DNA of 15,428 nt from a bacterium (GTDB lineage: Bacteria; Patescibacteriota; Minisyncoccia; UBA6257; Brennerbacteraceae). Shown piece by piece: positions 7,217 to 11,999 of the stretch (position 1 is the first letter of the stretch; each line of letters opens with the position of its first letter). Both the position numbers and the translations under genes were made by a program. The stretch is taken from positions 1 to 15,428 of the forward strand of contig DAIDAW010000014.1 of the NCBI GenBank assembly GCA_027310425.1. The letters run 5' to 3'. The notes beneath the pieces are model-generated. The model saw only the letters and a program-made list of their open reading frames with translations, had not been told where the DNA came from and made no database searches.

Positions 7217-7420
7217 ATGAAAAAAACCATCAAACTCATCACGTCGCGCCTGCGAATCACGCGGAACAAAAAGATCATGCACCGGACAGTTCAGCAAGGG
7301 CACAAGAAGGCGAAAGAGACGGGAAACATTATGAGAAGCAAACGCAAGCTCCGGCGCGCGGAATCTTCTCTTATGAAAAAGGTCGCGCGAAAATATCATG
7401 GCACCATGTCCAACTCATAA
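7217..7420 (+). CDS. rpmI: Large-subunit ribosomal protein bL35 (divergent)
   Basis: A 67-residue, very basic protein lying 6 bp after infC and 6 bp before rplT, exactly where bL35 is encoded in the conserved infC-rpmI-rplT operon. The segment ITRNKKIMHRTVQQGHKKAK corresponds to the bL35 core (V/ITGSGKI-R-AG-H), followed by a basic stretch (SKRKLRRA) and the tail KKVARKYHG. The N-terminus MKKTIKLITSRL departs from the usual MPKMKTH-GAAKRF. Identification rests on size, charge, core motif and position. No ribosome-binding site is visible before the ATG; coupling to infC translation is likely. Confidence 0.88.
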   Translation: MKKTIKLITSRLRITRNKKIMHRTVQQGHKKAKETGNIMRSKRKLRRAESSLMKKVARKYHGTMSNS

Positions 7421-7426
7421 CCGTTT

Positions 7427-7774
7427 ATGACACGCATCAAACGCGGCGCAGTCGCAACCAAAAAACGCGGAAAAATCCTGCGCCAAACCAAAGGATTCCG
7501 CGGATCGTCGAAAACGAAAGAGCGCCAGGCGCGCGAACGCCTGTTGCACGCTCTTTCGCACGCGTACGTGGGACGAAAACTCAAAAAGCGCGACATGCGC
7601 AAATCCTGGCAGGTCAAAATCAATGCCGGAGCCCGCGCCGAAGGCGCCACGTACGGAACATTGATACACGCGCTCAAAACGCACGGCATCAAACTCGACC
7701 GCAAAATCCTTGCCTACTTTGCCGAACACGAACCGCGCGTATTCGCGAAAATCGTTGCGGAAGCGAAATCATAA
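7427..7774 (+). CDS. rplT: Large-subunit ribosomal protein bL20
   Basis: bL20 binds 23S rRNA early in 50S assembly. The 115-residue product begins with MTRIKRGAVATKKRGKILRQ, the basic helical extension of the family, and continues with TKGFRGSSKT, SHAYVGRKLKKRDMRKSWQV, KINAGARAEGATYGTLIHAL and IKLDRKILAYFAEHEP, all in the usual order and at the usual length. Last gene of the infC operon, followed 18 bp later by a strong terminator. In E. coli and Bacillus, operon expression is controlled through the infC-rpmI-rplT mRNA leader; no equivalent structure is obvious here. Confidence 0.97.
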   Translation: MTRIKRGAVATKKRGKILRQTKGFRGSSKTKERQARERLLHALSHAYVGRKLKKRDMRKSWQVKINAGARAEGATYGTLIHALKTHGIKLDRKILAYFAEHEPRVFAKIVAEAKS

Positions 7775-7792
7775 GAACAGAACACGCATCAG

Positions 7793-7832
7793 GAAAACGC
7801 GCTGCGTCCTGGGACGCAGCGCGTTTTCTTTT
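7793..7832 (+). terminator. Strong intrinsic terminator after rplT
   Basis: GAAAACGCGCTGCGTCC (7793-7809) pairs perfectly with 7812-7828, a 17-bp stem with a minimal loop, and is followed by TTTT to 7832. Read on the minus strand, the stem also ends in a short T-run (CGTTTTCC), so it could stop transcripts arriving from the alkyltransferase operon. Confidence 0.93.
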
Positions 7833-7947
7833 GCATCGCCTTTCCCCGACTAGATCGGAGTCAAATAATATTACCGGAATCGATACCGAGAATATCTTTC
7901 ATACTTATGTATAGCTAACACGACGCGAAAAACTCTGTCAATGCGCG

Positions 7948-8283
7948 CTAGGTGAGCATCCAACGTTCCGGAACGCGGCCATTATCAAAACGCACCCCTT
8001 CCTGAAGCAAAAGCCGCTTTTTGCGCGCCGATCCTCCGCGCCCCGACCACTTGCCGATCAGTCCGGACGAAGGGATGACCCGATGGCACGGAACGTCCGG
8101 CCAGCGTTCGTTTTTGCGCATTGCGTTGCCGACTGCGCGCGCTGCCCGAGGATTCCCCGCTCTGCGCGCAACCGCAGCATACGTCATCACTCTGCCTTTT
8201 GGAATGACGCTCACAATCGCATACACGGCTTTAAAAAAAAGTGCGCCGGTCTTACGGTTTTCCCTTGGGAATTTCTTTTGCAT
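7948..8283 (-). CDS. Single-domain O6-alkylguanine-DNA alkyltransferase (MGMT/Ogt type)
   Basis: This 111-residue protein is only the DNA-binding, active-site domain of the MGMT family. It shows KAVYAIVSVIPKGRVMTYAAVA (residues 18-39; winged-helix entry and the conserved Tyr), GNPRAARAVGNA (43-54, with the DNA-binding Arg) and the acceptor motif VPCHRVIPSSG (64-74) with Cys66. The N-terminal domain of full-length Ogt/AGT is absent. Alkyltransferase-like (ATL) proteins are equally short but usually have Trp in place of this Cys, so a self-methylating repair enzyme is likelier. After the active site the usual Gly-Tyr is KW. The start at 8283 overlaps the end of the upstream cyclase-like gene by 32 nt in another frame; longer readings have no family similarity. 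Confidence 0.88.
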   Translation of the reverse strand: MQKKFPRENRKTGALFFKAVYAIVSVIPKGRVMTYAAVARRAGNPRAARAVGNAMRKNERWPDVPCHRVIPSSGLIGKWSGRGGSARKKRLLLQEGVRFDNGRVPERWMLT

Positions 8284-8914
8284 ACGTCGAATACGCGATA
8301 GTGCCGGTGCGGAAAATGCGCACATCTCGATGTTCTTCAGAAACCACGAACACCGTGGTGCCAGGCAAACGGAACGAACACGCGATGCCGGCGAGATGGC
8401 GTGTATGCACCTTGCGCGAAAATCCGAACGCCTCGGATAAATCATCGCCTCCCTTTGCCCCCATTTGTTCCGCGACGCCTTTCGGGTCCATACCTTCCAG
8501 ATACACGCCGCTTGCGATAATACTGCCCCGCCTGCTGACTAGAATCGCGCCGTCGAAATCAGCCGTCTTCGCCAATACGTCTTCGAGGGCATCCGCTGAA
8601 TAATCCGGAATGACGTATTCGCGCTCGGAAAAGAGATTTTGCGAACTGTCGGGAAACGAAGCGAATTCCTGCAACCATTCCCTTTTCCAGCCGCATACAA
8701 TCAGCATGCCGAACGCTTTGCGCCTGCGGCGCATCAATCTCGCAAGCGCATGATACATCATGGAGAGAAGAATCCGGTCCTGTTCCGACTCGATGTCCTG
8801 GAATGCGCGCTCAATGCGGCCCTGCTCTGCGCGGGAACTCCAGGGCATCATCGCAAGAACTGCCTGAAATCCGTTTGAAAAAAGGGAAGAAATGCGTGAA
8901 CGGATCATGACCAT
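8252..8914 (-). CDS. DisA_N-type diadenylate cyclase-like protein
   Basis: Diadenylate cyclases join two ATP into the messenger c-di-AMP. In this 220-residue protein the N-terminal 60 residues are helical and not clearly a membrane anchor. Residues about 65-205 resemble the DisA_N fold: FGMLIVCG, then FDGAILVSRRGSIIASGVYL (120-139) with the DGA motif at 121-123, then VHTRHLAGIAC (169-179) and VFVVSEEHRDVRIFRTG. The second family motif, RHR, reads RHL (172-174), so activity is uncertain. It begins 9 bp after polX and overlaps the alkyltransferase gene, giving the operon polX-cyclase-alkyltransferase; DisA proteins elsewhere monitor DNA damage, which suits this setting. An ATG at 8908 is an alternative start. 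Confidence 0.75.
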   Translation of the reverse strand: MVMIRSRISSLFSNGFQAVLAMMPWSSRAEQGRIERAFQDIESEQDRILLSMMYHALARLMRRRRKAFGMLIVCGWKREWLQEFASFPDSSQNLFSEREYVIPDYSADALEDVLAKTADFDGAILVSRRGSIIASGVYLEGMDPKGVAEQMGAKGGDDLSEAFGFSRKVHTRHLAGIACSFRLPGTTVFVVSEEHRDVRIFRTGTIAYSTYAKEIPKGKP

Positions 8915-8923
8915 CCCACGATA

Positions 8924-10657
8924 CTACGGCTGTTTCAAAAGCGCAAGCAACGCACTGCACGAATGCGTATTGGCAACATCCCGCTTCTCGCACCAGCCGC
9001 GCCGCGCCTGTCCCGCGCCAAAGAGCATCGCGTCAAGATGACGCGCGTTGTGGCTGTCGGTGCCGAGCGAAAACAGCGCGTGATGCTTTTTTGCCAAACG
9101 GATATTGCTATCGTTCAAGTCGAGGCGATTCGGGAACGCGTTAATTTCAAGCATGGTATGCGTGCGCGCAGCGCACCGCGCAAGCTCTTCGATATCAACC
9201 TCGTACGCCTGGCGCTCGAACAAAAGCCTGCCGGTCGGATGGAATACGACATGCACATGGCGGTTTTCCATCGCGCGCATGATGCGCCCGGTCATATCGC
9301 GCTCAGACATCGCAAATGCCGAATGCACGGACGCGCCCACGAAATCCGCTTTCGCAAGTACGGCGTCGGAGATATCCAACGTTCCGTTTTTCAGGATATT
9401 GACTTCAAGCCCCTTAAGAATCCGTATCGTCCCTTGTAATTTCTTGTTGAGCGCGTCGATTGCTGCGAATTGCCTGCGGATCGTTTTTTCGTCCATGCCG
9501 CGCGCGATGCCTAAAGATTTCGTATGATCAGTAATCGCAATATATTCATATCCTTTGCGCGCGGCGGCGCGCGCCATCTGCTCTATGGTCGCCTCTCCAT
9601 CCGACCAATCCGTATGCATCTGAAGGTCTCCTTTGATATCGCTCACGCTGATCAGACGCGGCAACTTTCCGGTCCGCGCCAATTCCAGCTCGCCGATATT
9701 TTCCCGCATTTCCGGCTCGATATAATCAAGACCGAGTTTTTCATACAGCTCCTGTTCGGTCTTGCCCGCAATCATCCGCCATTCGCCATTCGCCGTTCGC
9801 CGATACAGTCCGTACTCGTTCAATTTCCAGCCTTTTTCTATGGCAAGTTCGCGCAACGCGATATTGTGCTCCTTGGAGCCGGTGAAATAATTGAGCGCCG
9901 CGCCCCAGCTTTTCTCAGGCACCGCGCGCACATCAACATCGATGCCTGACTCCAGCCGGACCGAGCTTTTCGTATTCCCCGCGCCATATACCTCCACGAC
10001 ACCAGGCATTGCGATGCACGCGTCCATCAAACGCTTCGGATTGCGCGACACCGCAAGAAAATCCATATCGCGCACGGTTTCTTTCATGCGCCTGATTGAA
10101 CCCGCTACTATGAGGCGCTCGACGCCCGGGACGCCCGCCAAGAGCCGCTGGATATTCTGCGCCTGATCGTATACCGACCCCAACAGGAATCTGCCGTTTG
10201 CCTGCTGCGAGAATTGGAGATGCGCAAAAAGTTTGCGTTCCGATTTTTCTCCGAATCCGGGCAAAGATTGCACGGCGTGCTGCGTAAGAGCCTTGCGCAA
10301 ATCCTGAATCGTTTTGATGCCGAGTTTTTTGTACAGCTTGTATGCCGTTTTCGGCCCGATGCCTTCGACCGCCGCCAAAGATTCCATATCAAACGGAAAT
10401 CGCTTTTTGAGTTTCTCGAACTCCTTGATGGTTCTGGTTTTTGCGAATTCCTGTATTTTGAGCGCGAGCGCTTTCCCGACTCCCGGTATCTGCTCCAGAT
10501 CCCGCAGTCCCATATCAGAAACATCCTGATCAAACAGGTCAAGCGATTGGGCGGCGCGCTCGTACGCCTGCGGCTTGAACGCGATATCTTGCGAACGCAA
10601 ATACATCGCAATCAGCCGAAACAAACGCGCAATCTCTTTGTTTGCGTTATGCGCCAT
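8924..10657 (-). CDS. polX: Family X DNA polymerase with PHP domain
   Basis: Bacterial PolX fills short gaps in base-excision repair and its PHP domain supplies exonuclease or AP-endonuclease activity. The 577-residue product has an N-terminal lyase-like helical domain; helix-hairpin-helix motifs at IPGVGKALA (57-65), VEGIGPKTA (97-105) and LPGFGEKSE (132-140); the nucleotidyltransferase core with VAGSIRRMKETVRDMDF (184-200), giving Asp197/Asp199 and then Asp240/Asp242; and the PHP domain from 341: DLQMHTDWSDG, ITDHTKSLG, GLEVN, GASVHS, FHPTGR, EINAFPNRLDL and GTDSHN. All metal ligands expected of the family are present. The start at 10657 is chosen because the frame upstream crosses a terminator and shows no similarity, and an extended -10 lies 6 nt before this ATG. 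Leads a three-gene repair operon. Confidence 0.96.
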   Translation of the reverse strand: MAHNANKEIARLFRLIAMYLRSQDIAFKPQAYERAAQSLDLFDQDVSDMGLRDLEQIPGVGKALALKIQEFAKTRTIKEFEKLKKRFPFDMESLAAVEGIGPKTAYKLYKKLGIKTIQDLRKALTQHAVQSLPGFGEKSERKLFAHLQFSQQANGRFLLGSVYDQAQNIQRLLAGVPGVERLIVAGSIRRMKETVRDMDFLAVSRNPKRLMDACIAMPGVVEVYGAGNTKSSVRLESGIDVDVRAVPEKSWGAALNYFTGSKEHNIALRELAIEKGWKLNEYGLYRRTANGEWRMIAGKTEQELYEKLGLDYIEPEMRENIGELELARTGKLPRLISVSDIKGDLQMHTDWSDGEATIEQMARAAARKGYEYIAITDHTKSLGIARGMDEKTIRRQFAAIDALNKKLQGTIRILKGLEVNILKNGTLDISDAVLAKADFVGASVHSAFAMSERDMTGRIMRAMENRHVHVVFHPTGRLLFERQAYEVDIEELARCAARTHTMLEINAFPNRLDLNDSNIRLAKKHHALFSLGTDSHNARHLDAMLFGAGQARRGWCEKRDVANTHSCSALLALLKQP

Positions 10658-10663
10658 TCCCGT

Positions 10664-10672
10664 ATTGTCGCA
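10664..10672 (-). promoter_or_regulatory. Extended -10 promoter of polX, predicted leaderless start
   Basis: The minus strand reads TGC GACAAT, then ACGGGA, then the polX ATG, the same layout as argS. The hexamer matches TATAAT at four of six positions. It sits directly after the terminator of the preceding gene, where a new promoter is needed. Confidence 0.5.
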
Positions 10673-10688
10673 CGTTCCGGCAAAACAG

Positions 10689-10716
10689 AAAATCCTGCGC
10701 ATGCGCGCAGGATTTT
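10689..10716. terminator. Bidirectional intrinsic terminator between the NBR1-like gene and polX
   Basis: AAAATCCTGCGC pairs with GCGCAGGATTTT: a 12-bp perfect stem with a 4-nt loop. On the minus strand it ends TTTTCTGTTTT, 12 bp after the stop of the Ig-like domain gene. On the plus strand it ends in TTTTT. Confidence 0.88.
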
Positions 10717-10727
10717 TCCTATTATAT

Positions 10728-11426
10728 TCATCGAACGATGATTTTAACCCAGAACGGCTTATCGCCGCGAGGGCCAAGCCCGAAAATCTGTTTCGGGCCC
10801 TTAAGCATCCACTCCCCCGTGTATATTCCCGGCCGAGACGGTGCGACCAGCAAAATAGATGCGTCAACTGCCTGATCGTATCCGATTCTGCCGCCAAGCT
10901 GTGCAGGAACGCCCTGCATTGCCTCGCCGCCCACTGGAACGATTGAGTAGCTTTCATCCCACAGGCACGTGCCGGTATTTTTCAGACGCCATATTTTGAC
11001 GAACGCCGCAGCCGGCTGTACAACCGTGTTATCCGGCACCGTGACATCCGAGATGAATTGCATCCGATTCACGCACTGATCCGCTGGGTAAAACACGGTC
11101 GGCGCACCCACCGTAGCTTCGACATAAACAGGCGGGGCAACGTATATCGTCGGCGTCGGCGTCGCCCTGGTAAACCACGGCTTTGCAACAGGGCGAACTA
11201 TAAGTACTGCGACAATCGGGAGTCCAAACACTGCCGCATATACCATAACCTTTCCGACCGCCATTGCAAGCGCTCCGCGCACAAAATCGCGGTATGCGGA
11301 AAATCGCGACATCTTCCCGCGCACACGATCCGTTGTCCCGTCGCTCTGCTCCGCCACGCCGATAAATGTGAGAAAGGTGCCGACAAAGAAAATAACTCCG
11401 TCAATCAATAGCCACTTCCATTCCAT
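10728..11426 (-). CDS. Membrane protein with NBR1-type Ig-like domain
   Basis: A 232-residue protein with two likely transmembrane helices (about 5-23 and 55-77) joined by a charged loop. A Pro/Thr-rich linker (about 85-110) leads to an NBR1-like immunoglobulin fold (about 118-230). The fold is recognised by FISDVTVPDNTVVQPAAAFV, then KIWRLKNTGTCLWDE, VAPSRPGIYTGEWML and GDKPFWVKI. This domain occurs as a single extracytoplasmic module in many Chloroflexi and candidate-phyla proteins; its ligand is unknown. C118 and C154 may form a disulphide, consistent with an exported location. The start at 11426 is set by AAAGGAGG five nt upstream; a further ATG at 11447 lies before that site. It has its own promoter and terminator, so it is a single-gene unit. 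Confidence 0.85.
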   Translation of the reverse strand: MEWKWLLIDGVIFFVGTFLTFIGVAEQSDGTTDRVRGKMSRFSAYRDFVRGALAMAVGKVMVYAAVFGLPIVAVLIVRPVAKPWFTRATPTPTIYVAPPVYVEATVGAPTVFYPADQCVNRMQFISDVTVPDNTVVQPAAAFVKIWRLKNTGTCLWDESYSIVPVGGEAMQGVPAQLGGRIGYDQAVDASILLVAPSRPGIYTGEWMLKGPKQIFGLGPRGDKPFWVKIIVR

Positions 11427-11431
11427 CGCGT

Positions 11432-11479
11432 CCTCCTTTCCGGACACGATAATTAAACAATGTATTTTTCTATTGTCAA
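11432..11479 (-). promoter_or_regulatory. Promoter and ribosome-binding site of the NBR1-like gene
   Basis: The minus strand has TTGACA (11474-11479), a 16-bp spacer, TTTAAT (11452-11457) and then AAAGGAGG ending 5 nt before the ATG at 11426. The -35 is a perfect consensus and the -10 matches at five of six positions. Confidence 0.8.
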
Positions 11480-11487
11480 GTTGATAC

Positions 11488-11507
11488 CGCGCCCTGGAGG
11501 GGGCGCG
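11488..11507. repeat. GC-rich inverted repeat upstream of the NBR1-like promoter
   Basis: CGCGCCC-TGGAGG-GGGCGCG is a 7-bp perfect stem with a 6-nt loop, 8 bp upstream of the -35 and without a T-run on either strand. It may be an operator, or the remains of a terminator for traffic from the 75-residue gene. Confidence 0.35.
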
Positions 11508-11600
11508 CTTGCATTCTCTTGATGCGCTTGATACGAGTTCATCTATAACTCACGCAAAATGACTTTTAAGGTATGGTTGATTTGTTTCTCGGGCGCGGCG

Positions 11601-11639
11601 GCAAAAACAAAAATCAGCCGCGCGATGGCAGCTGATTTT
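11601..11639 (-). terminator. Intrinsic terminator of the 75-residue membrane protein gene
   Basis: On the minus strand AAAATCAGC and GCTGATTTT form a 9-bp stem with a 12-nt loop, followed by TTTGTTTTTGC. It begins 2 bp after the gene's stop codon. Confidence 0.8.
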
Positions 11640-11641
11640 CG

Positions 11642-11869
11642 CTATTCTCTTTGCTTCTCCTGTACCTCCCTGGATTTCGCTGTTGCTAGCTCCAGTACGA
11701 TCCGAATCGTACCAAGAAGCAGAAACAATCCAACAAGGCATACAACCCCCAAAAGTTCTGTCCACCATTCCGGAGAATTGAATGATGCATCAGTTTTGGC
11801 TGAAAAAACAATGATTGCGATCCATAATACAATCATTATTCCTGAGCTGTATATACTGACGGCTTTCAT
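11642..11869 (-). CDS. Small membrane protein, two transmembrane helices
   Basis: I do not recognise this 75-residue protein. It has two hydrophobic segments, about residues 8-24 (IMIVLWIAIIVFSA) and 38-57 (ELLGVVCLVGLFLLLGTIRI), a short polar loop with the pair WW between them, and a charged C-terminal tail (ATAKSREVQEKQRE) likely to be helical and cytoplasmic. That it is a real gene is supported by a consensus promoter, a strong AAAGGAGG ribosome-binding site 4 nt before the ATG, and a terminator right after the stop. The promoter and ribosome-binding site resemble those of the neighbouring NBR1-like gene, so the two may be expressed together although on separate transcripts. Confidence 0.8.
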   Translation of the reverse strand: MKAVSIYSSGIMIVLWIAIIVFSAKTDASFNSPEWWTELLGVVCLVGLFLLLGTIRIVLELATAKSREVQEKQRE

Positions 11870-11873
11870 CGCG

Positions 11874-11927
11874 CCTCCTTTCGTGTGAGCGCATGAATAT
11901 TACATTCCTTTTCGGATCGTTTGTCAA
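11874..11927 (-). promoter_or_regulatory. Promoter and ribosome-binding site of the 75-residue membrane protein
   Basis: The minus strand has TTGACA (11922-11927), a 17-bp spacer, TGTAAT (11899-11904) and then AAAGGAGG ending 4 nt before the ATG at 11869. The arrangement is nearly the same as for the NBR1-like gene. Confidence 0.8.
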
Positions 11928-11939
11928 GAATCGCGTTTA

Positions 11940-11999
11940 CAAAAACGCTGGCGCGTATCAAGCGCCTCTTGTTTTCAAAAACTACGCTTTTGCAAGCGT
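11940..11999 (-). terminator. Tandem hairpins ending the clp-like operon
   Basis: The first hairpin, ACGCTT-GCAA-AAGCGT (11984-11999), overlaps the last codons and stop of the clp-like gene and is followed by AGTTTTTG. The second, GGCGC-TTGATAC-GCGCC (11950-11966), is followed by AGCGTTTTTG. Both have T-runs on the minus strand. Confidence 0.7.

Noticed and set aside
7866..7907. A 13-codon frame on the minus strand (MKDILGIDSGNII) after a TATACA box
   Set aside because: Too short and without any ribosome-binding site, partner or similarity; the layout can arise by chance.
10658..10957. A 100-residue N-terminal extension of polX
   Set aside because: It would run through a strong terminator and the end of the NBR1-like gene, has no similarity to PolX, and the extended -10 is directly before the ATG at 10657.
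11524..11965. GCGCTTGATACG at 11524-11535 and its reverse complement at 11954-11965, flanking the 75-residue gene
   Set aside because: A 12-base match is expected several times by chance in 15 kb, one copy is explained by a terminator stem, and no target duplication or transposase is present.
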